Origin: Cupriavidus taiwanensis LMG 19424
Lineage (GTDB): Bacteria; Pseudomonadota; Gammaproteobacteria; Burkholderiales; Burkholderiaceae
Length of the DNA stretch: 64,000 nt
Reading direction: 5' to 3'
Assembly (NCBI RefSeq): GCF_000069785.1
Contig: NC_010528.1
Location: 930,001 to 994,000 of the forward strand
The position numbers were made by a program, and so were the translations under genes. Shown here piece by piece: positions 52,081 to 61,526 of this stretch. The notes under the pieces are model-generated. The model saw only the letters and a program-made list of their open reading frames with translations, made no database searches and was not told where the DNA came from. Position 1 is the stretch's first letter; each line of letters begins with the position of its first letter.

Positions 52081-53372
52081 GCCTGTTGCTGCAGATAAGC
52101 CGCGGCCCCCTGCGCCGCGGTGCGGCCGCTGGCGAAGCAGGCCGTCAGCAGGTAGCCGCCGGTGGGTGCTTCCCAGTCCAGCATCTCGCCCGCGCAGAAT
52201 ACGCCGGGCAGGGCGCGCAGCATCAGGCTGTCATCCATCGCTTCGAAGCGCACGCCGCCGGCGCTGCTGATGACCTCGTCGATCGGGCGCGGGCGCAGCA
52301 CGCGCAAGGGCAGTGCCTTCAGCGATACGGCCAGCGTGCCGGGATCGAGCATGGCGTCGCGGGACAGGCATTCGCGCAGCAGGCCGGCCTTGACGCCGGT
52401 GATGCCGAGCCGGCTCTGCAGGTGGCTCGACAGCGAACGCGAGCCGCGCGGATGCTCGACCTGCGCGCTGACCTGTCCGGCGCTGTGCGACGGCAGCAGG
52501 TCGAGGTGGATGATGGCCTCGCCATCGGCCTCGATGCGGTCGCGGATCGGTGCCGACAGCGCGTAGACCAGGCTGCCTTCGATGCCGTCGCGGCTGATGA
52601 CGAATTCGCCCTGGCGGTAGTGCGCGTGTCCGTCACGGTCGTTCAGCGCGATCGCCACCGGCTTGACCGGCGCGCCGGCAAAGCGCGCGGCAAAGTCCGC
52701 GCTCCATGCCACGTCGAACCCGCAGTTTGCCGGGCGCAGCGGCGCGATCTCGATGCCGCGCTCGGCCAGGCGCGGCACCCATGCGCCATCGGAACCCAGC
52801 CGGGCCCAGCTGGCACCCCCCAGCGCCAGCACCACGGCGCGCGCGTGCACGACCGTGTCGCCGTGCGGCGTGGCAAAGCGCAACGCATGCCGGGCGCCGT
52901 CGCTGTCGCCGTCTCCATCGTCCCAGCCCAGCCAGCGATGCCGCATATGGAACTGCACGCCGGACTCGCGCAGACGGTGCAGCCACGCGCGCAGCATCGG
53001 CGCCGCCTTCATGTCGGTGGGAAAGACGCGGCCCGAACTGCCGACGAAGGTCTCGATGCCGAGCCCGTGGACCCAGTCACGCAGCGCCTGCGCGCCGAAG
53101 CCCGCCAGCATCGGCGCCAGCTGCGTCGCGCGCGCGCCGTAGCGGCCCAGGAAGGCCGGCTCCGGCTCGGCATGGGTCAGGTTCATGCCGCCCTTGCCGG
53201 CCATCAGGAACTTGCGCCCGACCGACGGCATGGCGTCATAGACCGCCACGCTGGCGCCCTGCGCCGCCAGCACTTCGGCCGCCATCAGCCCGGCCGGGCC
53301 GCCGCCGACGACGGCAACGTCGGGAGTGGCATGGGTGGCATGGTCACGGGCAGGCGTGGCGGTAGAGGGCAT
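52077..53372 (-). CDS. HI0933-like flavoprotein (TIGR03862 type)
   Basis: 431 residues starting MPSTATPARDHATHATPDVA. FAD-binding VAVVGGGPAGLMAAEVLAAQ, then AGKGGMNLTHAEP and FPTDMKAAPML, mark the HI0933 family. The C-terminus GVFCAGEMLDWEAPTGGYLL closes the FAD fold. The in vivo reaction is unknown. The start is at 53372, just before the Rossmann core; a longer frame overlaps the divergent DUF1415 gene. Confidence 0.92.
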   Translation of the reverse strand: MPSTATPARDHATHATPDVAVVGGGPAGLMAAEVLAAQGASVAVYDAMPSVGRKFLMAGKGGMNLTHAEPEPAFLGRYGARATQLAPMLAGFGAQALRDWVHGLGIETFVGSSGRVFPTDMKAAPMLRAWLHRLRESGVQFHMRHRWLGWDDGDGDSDGARHALRFATPHGDTVVHARAVVLALGGASWARLGSDGAWVPRLAERGIEIAPLRPANCGFDVAWSADFAARFAGAPVKPVAIALNDRDGHAHYRQGEFVISRDGIEGSLVYALSAPIRDRIEADGEAIIHLDLLPSHSAGQVSAQVEHPRGSRSLSSHLQSRLGITGVKAGLLRECLSRDAMLDPGTLAVSLKALPLRVLRPRPIDEVISSAGGVRFEAMDDSLMLRALPGVFCAGEMLDWEAPTGGYLLTACFASGRTAAQGAAAYLQQQA

Positions 53373-53462
53373 CGGCGGGGCTCGGCAGGGCAGGGTGTTT
53401 CCGCCGCGGATTATAGAGCCTGCGGCAGCGCTAGAATGACGCTTTGCCGCACGCTTGCCATC

Positions 53463-54074
53463 ATGTCTTCCGCCACGCACTCCGCCAGCCCGTCCGACGA
53501 TGCCGTCATTGCCGCCACCCGCCACTGGCTCGAGCGCGCGGTAATCGGGCTCAACCTGTGCCCGTTCGCCAAGAGCGTGTACGTGAAGGAGCAGGTGCGC
53601 TACGTGGTCAGCCCCGTCACCGGGGCGCCCGACGTGATGGATGACCTGGAGCGCGAACTGCGCCTGCTGGCCGATGCCGATCCGGCGCAGGTCGATACCA
53701 CCCTGCTGATCCTGCCGCACGCGGTGGCCGATTTCCTCGACTTCAACGACCTGCTGTACTTCGCCGAGCGCCTGCTCGCCAGCCTGGGGCTGGAAGGCAC
53801 GCTGCAGATCGCCAGCTTCCATCCGCGCTACCAGTTTGCCGGCACCGAGCCGGACGATATCGAGAACTACACCAACCGCGCGCCGTACCCCATCCTGCAC
53901 CTGCTGCGCGAGGATTCGATCGCGCGCGCGGCGGCGGCGTTTCCCGATGCGGCGGACATCTACGAGCGCAACCAGGCGGTCATGCGCCGCCTTGGCCACG
54001 ACGGCTGGCAACGCTGGATGGCGGGCGAGGACGAGCCCAAGCCGGATTCCGGATCCGCGGACGGGACGGCGTAG
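53463..54074 (+). CDS. DUF1415 family protein
   Basis: 203 residues starting MSSATHSASPSDDAVIAATR. The motif HWLERAVIGLNLCPFAKSVY and ASFHPRYQFAGTEPDDIENY identify DUF1415. The segment APYPILHLLREDSIARAA is also conserved. Soluble, function unknown. Convergent with the methyltransferase gene: its stop abuts the other stop. Confidence 0.92.
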   Translation: MSSATHSASPSDDAVIAATRHWLERAVIGLNLCPFAKSVYVKEQVRYVVSPVTGAPDVMDDLERELRLLADADPAQVDTTLLILPHAVADFLDFNDLLYFAERLLASLGLEGTLQIASFHPRYQFAGTEPDDIENYTNRAPYPILHLLREDSIARAAAAFPDAADIYERNQAVMRRLGHDGWQRWMAGEDEPKPDSGSADGTA

Positions 54075-54914
54075 TTACGCCGCCACCGGCTCGGTGAAGA
54101 AGCGCTCGCGCAGCTCTTCCAGTCCCAGCCGCCCCAGCACCTCTTCCAGCCGCTCGGCCGGGCGGCGGCGCGGCAGGTCCTTGTACTGCGCGATGATCAG
54201 TTCGTTCTTCATCGAGTGTTCCCAGCCCACCAGCTCGGTCACGCTGACCTGGTAGCCGTGTGCCTCCAGCTGCAGGCAGCGCAGCACGTTGGTCACCTGG
54301 CTGCCGAATTCGCGCGTATGCAGCGGGTGGCGCCAGATCTCGGTCAGCGGATTGCCCGCCAGCAGCTTGCCCTTGTGCTTGCGCAGCACGCTGGCCACTT
54401 CGGCCTGGCAGCACGGCACCAGCACGATGTGCTGCGCGCGCTTGGCCAGCGCGAAGCGGATGGCGTCGTCGGTGGCGGTATTGCACGCATGCAGCGCGGT
54501 GACCACGTCGACGGTAGGCGGCAGCTGCGGCGAGGTGATCGAGTCCGCCACCGACAGGTTCAGGAACGACATCCCGGGAAAACCGAGCCGCGCCGCCAGC
54601 GCCTGCGAGGTCTTCACCAGTTCTTCGCGGGTTTCGATGCCGTAGATGTGCGAGTCGTCCTGCAGGGCCTTGAAGAACAGGTCGTACAGGATGAAGCCCA
54701 GGTAAGACTTGCCGGCGCCGTGGTCCACCAGCGTAACGCGGCCGCGCGCGGCCTTGACCTCCTGCAGCAGCGGTTCGATGAACTGGAACAGGTGGTAGAC
54801 CTGCTTGAGCTTGCGCCGGCTGTCCTGGTTCATCTTGCCGTCGCGCGTCAGGATGTGGAGTTCCTTGAGCAGCTCGACGGACTGGCCGGGGCGGATTTCG
54901 TGGGTATTTGACAT
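54075..54914 (-). CDS. Class I SAM-dependent methyltransferase
   Basis: 279 residues. SAM-binding motif I is VTLVDHGAGKSYLGFILYDL. VTALHACNTATDDAIRFAL and VLVPCCQAEV follow, as in the Methyltransf_32 group that acts on proteins or RNA. The substrate is not predictable. The N-terminal helical part (TRDGKMNQDSRRKLKQVYHL) is conserved. Single-gene unit. Confidence 0.85.
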   Translation of the reverse strand: MSNTHEIRPGQSVELLKELHILTRDGKMNQDSRRKLKQVYHLFQFIEPLLQEVKAARGRVTLVDHGAGKSYLGFILYDLFFKALQDDSHIYGIETREELVKTSQALAARLGFPGMSFLNLSVADSITSPQLPPTVDVVTALHACNTATDDAIRFALAKRAQHIVLVPCCQAEVASVLRKHKGKLLAGNPLTEIWRHPLHTREFGSQVTNVLRCLQLEAHGYQVSVTELVGWEHSMKNELIIAQYKDLPRRRPAERLEEVLGRLGLEELRERFFTEPVAA

Positions 54915-55103
54915 GAAGGGGACTGCACAGGCTGCGGGGCGCGGCGCGCCCCGGAATGGCGACAGTTTACCGAAAAGTCTTCGGGCGGCCCTCGGCGCTG
55001 CCCTTGTGCGCTAAAGTTCCCGGCGCGCCTGCCGTTGGTGATGCATCGATAACAAGCAGAGCGCCGGCACCCGCCGTCGCCCGCCAGACGATTCAGGGGA
55101 CGC

Positions 55104-56717
55104 ATGATGCATGAATCGGGACTGCGCCTGGAGCTCGCCGAGCCGGGCGAACAGGTGCATGCACGCTACACGCCGCAGCCGGGCCGGCTGCCGCCGGACC
55201 CGGCCAGCCTGCAGCAATGCCTGGCCGGCCTGGGCTGGTCCGGCGCGCGGCTGGATGCGCGCGCGGTGGCGCAGTTCCTCGCGCAATGCCAGCGCGCCGA
55301 GCACGAGATCGATGCCACCATCGGCGCGCTGATCGACGGCGCGTTCGAGCTCGACATCACCGGCGATGGCCTGGCGGTGCGGCTGACGCTGATGCCGCCG
55401 GAAGGCGGCCGGCCGGTCAGCGCGGACGAGATCCGCCGCGCCGTCGCGGAGCGCGGCGTGGTGGCACCGATTCAAGCCCTCGCGCTGGACGCGGCGCTGG
55501 CCGAAGGCGGCTGCGAGCTGCGCACCATTGCCGCCGGCATGGCGCCGCGGCAGGGCGAGCCGGCGCGCTTCATCAACCTGCTGGAGCCGCGCAAGCCGGC
55601 GCACAGCGATGACGATGCCGGCAAGGTCGACCTGCGCGAGCTGGGCAACCTGCTGCTGGTCAGTCCCGGCACGCCGCTGATGCGGCGCGTCGCGGCGGTG
55701 CCCGGCCATGCCGGCGTCGACGTGTTCGGCCAGCCGATTGCCGCCGATGCGGTCGACGATCCGCCGTTTGCCGAGGGCCTGACCGGCGCGGCGGTGGATG
55801 CGGATGACCCCGGACTGCTGCGCGCGTTGATTGCCGGGTCGCCGGTGGTCGGCGTCCACGGCATCTCGGTCAGTCCCGTGGTGCAGGTCGAATCGGTGGA
55901 CCTGCACTCCGGCAACGTGGCCTTCGACGGCACGCTGCGCGTGTCGGGCGACATCCGCACCGGCATGTCGGTCAACGTGAGCGGCGACGTGGTGGTCGAA
56001 GGCACCATCGAAGCCGCCAGCGTCGAGGCCGGCGGCAACGTGATCGTCAAGGGCGGCATCATTGGCAAGTCGGAAAGCGCCCATGCCGAAGGCGGCATCA
56101 GCCGCGCCAGCGTGCGCTGCCAGGGCGCGGTGAAGGCGCGTTTCATCGAGAATGCGGTGGTCGAGGCCGGCACCGAAGTCACCGTCGACAGCGGCATCCG
56201 CCAGAGCGATGTCGCCGCCGGGCAGCGCATCCTGGTGGGCGGCAACGGCACCCAGGGCAGCATCAGCGGCGGCCGCAGCCGCGCCTTGCTGGCGGTGCGC
56301 GCCGCGGTGCTGGGGGCGCCGGCCGGCACCGCCACCAGCATCCAGGTCGGCCTCAATCCCTATGCCGACGCGCAGCGCGCCGCGCTCGAGGCCGAGCGCC
56401 GGCGCATGCAGGGCGAGCAGGACAAGGTCAGGCAGCTGGTGGACTTCTTTGCCAAGCACCCGGAGCGCGCCGTTGGCGACTTGCGCGAAAAGGCCCGCGC
56501 GACGCTGTTCAAGCTGTCGCGCGACCTGTTCGAGCTGGACGCGCGCCTGACCGAACTGGGGCAGCAGATGCAGCCGGCCGCCGATGCCGTCATCGATGCC
56601 GCGCGGCGCATCCATGGCGGGGTCACGCTGCAGGTGGGCAGCCGCGTGCTCAAAGTGATGGAAGACAAGCCCGGCGGCCAGATCCGGCTGGTCGACGACC
56701 GCATCACCGTCGGCTGA
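55104..56717 (+). CDS. DUF342 / FapA-like polymer-forming protein
   Basis: 537 residues. The N-terminal domain ends in FINLLEPRKPAHSDDDAGKV. A right-handed beta-helix follows with repeating hydrophobic-Gly steps (GNVAFDGTLRVSGDIRTGMS, GGNVIVKGGIIGKSESA). The C-terminus is a coiled coil (YADAQRAALEAERRRMQGEQ). FapA-type DUF342 proteins act in cell-envelope or morphology functions in Proteobacteria. The exact role is unknown. Flanked by an untranscribed gap and a terminator. Confidence 0.85.
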   Translation: MMHESGLRLELAEPGEQVHARYTPQPGRLPPDPASLQQCLAGLGWSGARLDARAVAQFLAQCQRAEHEIDATIGALIDGAFELDITGDGLAVRLTLMPPEGGRPVSADEIRRAVAERGVVAPIQALALDAALAEGGCELRTIAAGMAPRQGEPARFINLLEPRKPAHSDDDAGKVDLRELGNLLLVSPGTPLMRRVAAVPGHAGVDVFGQPIAADAVDDPPFAEGLTGAAVDADDPGLLRALIAGSPVVGVHGISVSPVVQVESVDLHSGNVAFDGTLRVSGDIRTGMSVNVSGDVVVEGTIEAASVEAGGNVIVKGGIIGKSESAHAEGGISRASVRCQGAVKARFIENAVVEAGTEVTVDSGIRQSDVAAGQRILVGGNGTQGSISGGRSRALLAVRAAVLGAPAGTATSIQVGLNPYADAQRAALEAERRRMQGEQDKVRQLVDFFAKHPERAVGDLREKARATLFKLSRDLFELDARLTELGQQMQPAADAVIDAARRIHGGVTLQVGSRVLKVMEDKPGGQIRLVDDRITVG

Positions 56718-56976
56718 ATCGCACGCTTGCCCGATGCCGCTTTGATCCGCGGGGATTTGTACTATCCTGCAGATATGTCCTGGGGTGCCGCAGGATGGGC
56801 GATCGAGCTAGTGTCGGGCAATGAATGCAGAAGCGGATCAGCACTCTGTGGAAGCGTTACACCGAACCGACACACGTGGCACTTGAATGAACGGGAAGGC
56901 CAGCCATCGCGCTGGCCTTTCTGTTTTCAGGTCGGCCATTACGCAAGTACCGGAATCGTGGCAGGACGGCTTGCGC
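56718..56976. other. Gap with a terminator and a possible peptide
   Basis: An extended -10-like TGTACTAT occurs at 56758-56765, without a good -35. A 21-residue frame (56821-56886, MNAEADQHSVEALHRTDTRG) ends just before the terminator at 56896. Either a small RNA or peptide, or simply the trailer of the DUF342 gene. Confidence 0.35.
56896..56926 (+). terminator. Rho-independent terminator
   Basis: AAGGCCAGC (56896-56904) pairs with GCTGGCCTT (56911-56919) across a six-base loop, followed by TCTGTTTT. Confidence 0.7.
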
Positions 56977-58089
56977 TTACTCCGCCCACAGCCGCAACTC
57001 GTGCATTCCGCTGCGCGCCACGCGCGTGCCAAGTGCGCGGCCCTGTGCTTCGAACATGGCCTGCAGCCATGCCATGTCGACTTCGCGCGCATACGCCAGC
57101 CGGAAATGGCTGCGCCGCAAGGGCACCAGCCGCAGGTCCGCGCAGCCGCCGCCATCGAAGCTGACGAATGCCATCAGCGCCAGGTCCGGGCGATAGGTAT
57201 CGTATCCGCCAATGCCCTCGTAATCGTTGATGAAATCGCCGCAGCCGTAGAGGATCGGCTTGCCGGCATGCAGCTCGATGCCGAGCGGATGGTGCGAGGA
57301 GTGCCCGTGCACGATGTCGATGCCGGCGTGCTCCACCAGCGCGCGGGCGAAGGCGCGTTGTGCCGGATCGATGTGGTAGCCCCAATTTGGGCCCCAGTGG
57401 ACCGACAGCACCATGACATCGCCGGGGCGTCGCAACTGGCGGGCCTGCGCGGCAATGCGCGCTTGCGACGCCGCGGACCAGTCGTCCAGCAGGTTCACCC
57501 CCGAGTGCCCCGCGGTGGCGCGCCACGCTGCCGGTGTGCCGGCGCTGGGCATGGCGAAGGCCATGACCACCACGCGGCCACCGCCAGGCCGCGCCAGTAC
57601 CGCGGCGCGGGCGGCGCTGGCCTCGTCGGGACCGGCGCCGGCGTGTGCGATGTGCGCGCCGTCGAGCGCGTCGAGCGTATCGGCCAGGCCCGCGCGGCCC
57701 CAGTCCAGCACATGGTTGTTGGCGAGGACCGCGCAGTCGATGCCGGCGGCCTGCAGGCAATCCACGTTGCGCGGATGCATGCGGTAGTGCACGGACTTGC
57801 CAGGCCAGGCATCGTCGCTGGTGGTGATGGCGGTTTCCAGGTTGGCGATGCGCGGCCGCGCGGCGCGGCTTGCCAGTTCCGCCAGCGCATCGCCCCACGG
57901 ATAGTCCGGCCCCACGGGGCGCGCGATCGGGCCGGCCTTGCGTTCCGCCAGGCGCACGTAGTCGAGCGCGCAATGCACGTACGATTCATGCAGCAGCGGC
58001 TGGCTGGGATGCGCCAGGATCTGGTCGATGCCGCGGCCCGTCATCACGTCGCCGCACAGGAACAGGGGAGGTTGGCTGGCAGGGTCCAT
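56977..58089 (-). CDS. CapA-family metallophosphatase-like protein
   Basis: 370 residues starting MDPASQPPLFLCGDVMTGRG. Family motifs are FLCGDVMTGRGIDQIL, VLANNHVLDWGRAG, VLSVHWGPNWGYHIDP and VHGHSSHHPLGIEL. CapA proteins act in poly-gamma-glutamate or capsule synthesis, but many members are uncharacterised. No signal peptide, so cytosolic as annotated. An upstream start at 58134 is possible. Confidence 0.88.
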   Translation of the reverse strand: MDPASQPPLFLCGDVMTGRGIDQILAHPSQPLLHESYVHCALDYVRLAERKAGPIARPVGPDYPWGDALAELASRAARPRIANLETAITTSDDAWPGKSVHYRMHPRNVDCLQAAGIDCAVLANNHVLDWGRAGLADTLDALDGAHIAHAGAGPDEASAARAAVLARPGGGRVVVMAFAMPSAGTPAAWRATAGHSGVNLLDDWSAASQARIAAQARQLRRPGDVMVLSVHWGPNWGYHIDPAQRAFARALVEHAGIDIVHGHSSHHPLGIELHAGKPILYGCGDFINDYEGIGGYDTYRPDLALMAFVSFDGGGCADLRLVPLRRSHFRLAYAREVDMAWLQAMFEAQGRALGTRVARSGMHELRLWAE

Positions 58090-58313
58090 CGTGCAGGCGC
58101 ACGGCGCGCGGGCGCCGTGCCGCCATGCCTCCATGATAGGCCCCGCGGCCACGGCAGGATTTGGCCCCACCCGCGGAATGCGCCGGACGCAGCGCGCATT
58201 TACATTCGCGCGGTACCTGCCTTAAATGGTGAAGTCATCGGTCCTCGTGGCCATTTTTTTGCTCCTGACGCCGCGTGTCGTCCGATGTTTCCAACAGCAT
58301 CGGGAGGCAGATC

Positions 58314-59702
58314 ATGGCCCAGCCATCGCAGGAACATATTGAGGCACTCAAGGCGCAGCTGCGCGGACGCTTGCTGCAGCCGGGCGACGAGGGCTATGAC
58401 GACGCGCGCCGGATCTGGAACGCGATGATCGACCGCCACCCGCAGTGGATCGTGCAGGCCGCGGGCGCTGCCGACGTCGCGGCGGCGGTCAACTTTGCGC
58501 GCGAGCACGGCGTGCTGCTGGCGGTACGTGGCGGCGGCCACAACATCGGCGGCCTGGCGATCTGCGAGGGCGGCATGGTGCTGGACCTGTCGGCGATGCG
58601 CTCGGTGCGTGTCGATCCGCATGCGCAGCGCGCGTGGGTCGAGCCGGGCGCGACGCTGCGCGACTTCGACCATGAAGCGCAGGCGCAGGGCCTGGCCACG
58701 CCGCTCGGCATCAATTCCACCACGGGCGTGGCCGGGCTCACCCTCGGCGGCGGTTTCGGCTGGCTCAGCCGCAAGTTCGGCACCACGGTCGACAACCTGG
58801 TGTCGGCGCAGGTCGTCACCGCCGACGGCAAGCTGGTGCGCGCCAGCAGCGACGAGAACGCCGACCTGTTCTGGGCGCTGCGCGGCGGCGGCGGCAACTT
58901 CGGCGTGGTGACGATGTTCGAGTTCCGCCTGCATCCGGTGGGGCCGCAGGTCTATGGCGGACTGATCGTCTATCCGCTGGAGCAGGCCGCCAGCGTGCTG
59001 CCCGCCTATCGCGAACTGTATGAATCGATGCCGGACGAGCTGACCGTGTGGGTGGTGCTGCGGCAAGCGCCGCCGCTGCCATTCCTGCCGCCCGAGGCGC
59101 ACGGCAAGCCGATCGCGGCGCTGGCGATCTGCTACATCGGTCCGCCGGAGCGGGGACCGGAACTGGTCGAGCCCCTGCGCCGGCTCGGCACGCCCTACGG
59201 CGAGCATCTCGGGCCGATGCCGCTCACAGCGTGGCAGCAGGCCTTCGATCCGTTGCTGACACCCGGTGCGCGCAACTACTGGAAGTCGCACAACTTCGCG
59301 GGGCTGGACGACGGACTGATTGCGATGCTGATCGAGCAGATCGGCAAGTTGCCGTCGCCGCAATGCGAGGTCTTTATCGGCGCCATGGGCGGGCAGACCA
59401 ACCGCGTCGCGAAGGATGCCACTGCCTACGCCAGCCGCGATGCCAAGTTCATCATGAACCTGCACGGGCGCTGGGACAGCCCCGCGGACGACGACCGCTG
59501 CATCGGCTGGGCGCGCGAGGTGTTCCGCGCCGCGGCGCCGTACGCGCTCGGCAGCGTCTATGTCAACTTCCTCACGCAGGAGGAGGGCGACCGCATCGGC
59601 GCCGCCTATGGGCCGAACTACGACCGGCTGGTGGCAGTGAAACGTCGCTACGATCCGGACAACCTGTTCCGCCATAACCACAACATCAATCCGGCGGGCT
59701 GA
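58314..59702 (+). CDS. FAD-binding oxidoreductase with BBE domain
   Basis: 462 residues starting MAQPSQEHIEALKAQLRGRL, preceded by GGGAGG. FAD-binding_4 domain: ARRIWNAMIDRHPQWIV, VRGGGHNIGGLAI (flavin-linked His) and GVAGLTLGGGFGWLSRKFG. The C-terminal BBE segment is YGPNYDRLVAVKRRYDPDNL. It probably oxidises sugars or alcohols with oxygen. Specific substrate unknown. Confidence 0.92.
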   Translation: MAQPSQEHIEALKAQLRGRLLQPGDEGYDDARRIWNAMIDRHPQWIVQAAGAADVAAAVNFAREHGVLLAVRGGGHNIGGLAICEGGMVLDLSAMRSVRVDPHAQRAWVEPGATLRDFDHEAQAQGLATPLGINSTTGVAGLTLGGGFGWLSRKFGTTVDNLVSAQVVTADGKLVRASSDENADLFWALRGGGGNFGVVTMFEFRLHPVGPQVYGGLIVYPLEQAASVLPAYRELYESMPDELTVWVVLRQAPPLPFLPPEAHGKPIAALAICYIGPPERGPELVEPLRRLGTPYGEHLGPMPLTAWQQAFDPLLTPGARNYWKSHNFAGLDDGLIAMLIEQIGKLPSPQCEVFIGAMGGQTNRVAKDATAYASRDAKFIMNLHGRWDSPADDDRCIGWAREVFRAAAPYALGSVYVNFLTQEEGDRIGAAYGPNYDRLVAVKRRYDPDNLFRHNHNINPAG

Positions 59703-59816
59703 AGGGCGGCGTCAAGTACGGCGGGCGAGGGCGGGGCAGCCTGCCGCGCCTTCACGCGGCTGCAATACAGGCATGCCAGCATCGCCGCGACCGCGTTGTA
59801 TCCACAGGGAGAGCAG

Positions 59817-60734
59817 ATGAGACCGGGTGAAGCAGAGCTGGTGCGGCGCATCCATAACGAGGTGGCCGACTACTACGACGAAGAGATCGAACTGGAACTG
59901 GACGACCGCGAGGCCAGCGAGGCCTTCGGCGACCCCGTGCACCTGGACGACCAGGCCGGGCAGGACAGCCGCCGGAAATATTTCCGCGAGCTGTTCCGCC
60001 TGCAGGGCGAACTGGTGCGGCTGCAGAGCTGGGTCGCCGCCACCGGGCACAAGGTCGTGATCCTGTTCGAGGGGCGCGACGCCGCCGGCAAGGGCGGCGT
60101 GATCAAGCGCATCACCCAGCGGCTGAACCCGCGCGTCTGCCGCGTCGCCGCACTGCCCGCGCCCAACGACCGCGAACGCACCCAGTGGTATTTCCAGCGC
60201 TACGTCGCGCACCTGCCCGCCGCCGGCGAGATCGTGCTGTTCGACCGCAGCTGGTACAACCGCGCCGGTGTCGAGCGCGTGATGGGCTTCTGTACCGATG
60301 ACCAGTACGAAGAGTTCTTCCGCTCGGTGCCCGAATTCGAAAAGATGCTGGTGCGCTCCGGCATCCAGGTGATCAAGTACTGGTTCTCGATCACGCACGA
60401 CGAGCAGCGCCTGCGTTTCCTCAGCCGCATCCATGATCCGCTCAAACAGTGGAAGCTCAGCCCGATGGACCTGGAATCGCAGCGCCGCTGGGAAGACTAC
60501 ACGCGAGCCAAGGAAATCATGCTCGAGCGCACCCATATCGCCGAGGCGCCGTGGTGGGTGGTGCAGGCCGACGACAAGAAACGCGCGCGGCTGAACTGCA
60601 TCCATCACTTGCTGAGCCTGGTGCCGTATGCCGAAGTGGAGACGCCCGCGGTGGTGCTGCCCGGCCGCGAGCGCCACGAGGATTACGTGCGCCAGCCGGT
60701 GCCGAAGGAGATGATCGTGCCGGAGGTCTACTGA
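59817..60734 (+). CDS. ppk2: Polyphosphate kinase 2 (PPK2)
   Basis: 305 residues. Walker A FEGRDAAGKGGVIKRITQRL, then RVAALPAPNDRERTQWYFQR and FDRSWYNRAGVERVMGF are the PPK2 signatures. It transfers phosphate between polyphosphate and nucleoside diphosphates, favouring nucleotide synthesis. The single PPK2 domain suggests class I. The start at MRPGEAELVRR is preferred over a 7-codon longer form. Confidence 0.93.
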   Translation: MRPGEAELVRRIHNEVADYYDEEIELELDDREASEAFGDPVHLDDQAGQDSRRKYFRELFRLQGELVRLQSWVAATGHKVVILFEGRDAAGKGGVIKRITQRLNPRVCRVAALPAPNDRERTQWYFQRYVAHLPAAGEIVLFDRSWYNRAGVERVMGFCTDDQYEEFFRSVPEFEKMLVRSGIQVIKYWFSITHDEQRLRFLSRIHDPLKQWKLSPMDLESQRRWEDYTRAKEIMLERTHIAEAPWWVVQADDKKRARLNCIHHLLSLVPYAEVETPAVVLPGRERHEDYVRQPVPKEMIVPEVY

Positions 60735-60801
60735 GCGGTGCCGGACGCCTAGGGTATCCACGGGTGCGTCATCGGCCCCACCCCCGGGGCGGCTACCTAT
60801 A

Positions 60802-61068
60802 ATGAAAACGGCCACCCCGACATCCGCAGTGGCCGTGATCGTGGAACTGCTAGCTTTCTGGGCGGCCATGCTTGCCGCCTATCTCCTGATGAAGCGTGCC
60901 GGCTGCTTCAGCCAGCCGGTGCTCTATCCCGATCTGGAACACCCCTTCCGTTACTGGTGGGCGCAACGGCTGGGGCGCCAGCCGGCGCCACTGCCGCCAT
61001 CTGCGCCGCCACCCTCTGCGCCGCCGTCATCGCAGCAACGCGCGCAACAAAATGCCCGGAGAGCGTGA
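60802..61068 (+). CDS. Hypothetical membrane protein, 88 residues
   Basis: Starts MKTATPTSAVAVIVELLAFW. One clear membrane helix (AVIVELLAFWAAMLAAYLLM), then an aromatic stretch (LEHPFRYWWAQRLG) and a Pro/Ala/Gln-rich tail. No recognised family. Between ppk2 and kdp. Function unknown. Confidence 0.6.
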   Translation: MKTATPTSAVAVIVELLAFWAAMLAAYLLMKRAGCFSQPVLYPDLEHPFRYWWAQRLGRQPAPLPPSAPPPSAPPSSQQRAQQNARRA

Positions 61069-61272
61069 CGCTGCCGGGCGCCTCAGCCCATGGCAGTAGT
61101 CTTGCTCGCTGCCGCCTCGACCGGGAACGCATAAAAGTACCGCATCCAGCCCTCGCCCAGCGAGGGAACGGGAATCTTTATGCGTTCTTTATGCGCTCCA
61201 GCCACCTTTCTATCCAGTTTTTACACCCCCATCGATAAGCTCCAAGCCGAAACCACTCAAGGGTGCCTGGTC

Positions 61273-61437
61273 ATGGATGGGATCTTCTTGCTTGTATTGA
61301 TCGGCTTCGCCGTGCTCAGCGCGGCCTTGCTGGGGCTGTGCGCTGTGCTCGTGCCGAAATCCCCGGCAGTGAGCGAGCGCGCCGGACCGCATCAACGGAT
61401 GCCGGCGAAGCACAGCGCATCGGACAGGGGGTTGTGA
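61273..61437 (+). CDS. Small membrane protein upstream of KdpF
   Basis: 54 residues starting [21 protein letters not shown] single hydrophobic helix (residues 4-27) then a short basic, polar tail. The stop TGA overlaps the kdpF ATG by one base, implying coupled translation with the kdp operon. Homology to Kdp components is not evident, but the position suggests a small accessory subunit. Confidence 0.6.
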   Translation: MDGIFLLVLIGFAVLSAALLGLCAVLVPKSPAVSERAGPHQRMPAKHSASDRGL

Positions 61438-61526
61438 TGAGCTGGACGGACCTGCTGAGCGGCGCGCTGGCCGTTGCCATTTTTGTTTACCTCCTCATTG
61501 CGTTGTTCCGGCCGGAGAAATTCTGA
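61437..61526 (+). CDS. kdpF: KdpF, small subunit of the K+-transporting ATPase
   Basis: 29 residues, [20 protein letters not shown] followed by IALFRPEKF. One transmembrane helix and the conserved C-terminal RPEKF. KdpF stabilises the KdpFABC complex in the inner membrane. Its TGA shares a base with the kdpA ATG at 61526. Confidence 0.95.
   Translation: MSWTDLLSGALAVAIFVYLLIALFRPEKF

Noticed and set aside
52086-53460. Plus-strand frame running into the DUF1415 gene
   Set aside because: The first part is the antisense of the HI0933-like flavoprotein. The real start is at 53463.
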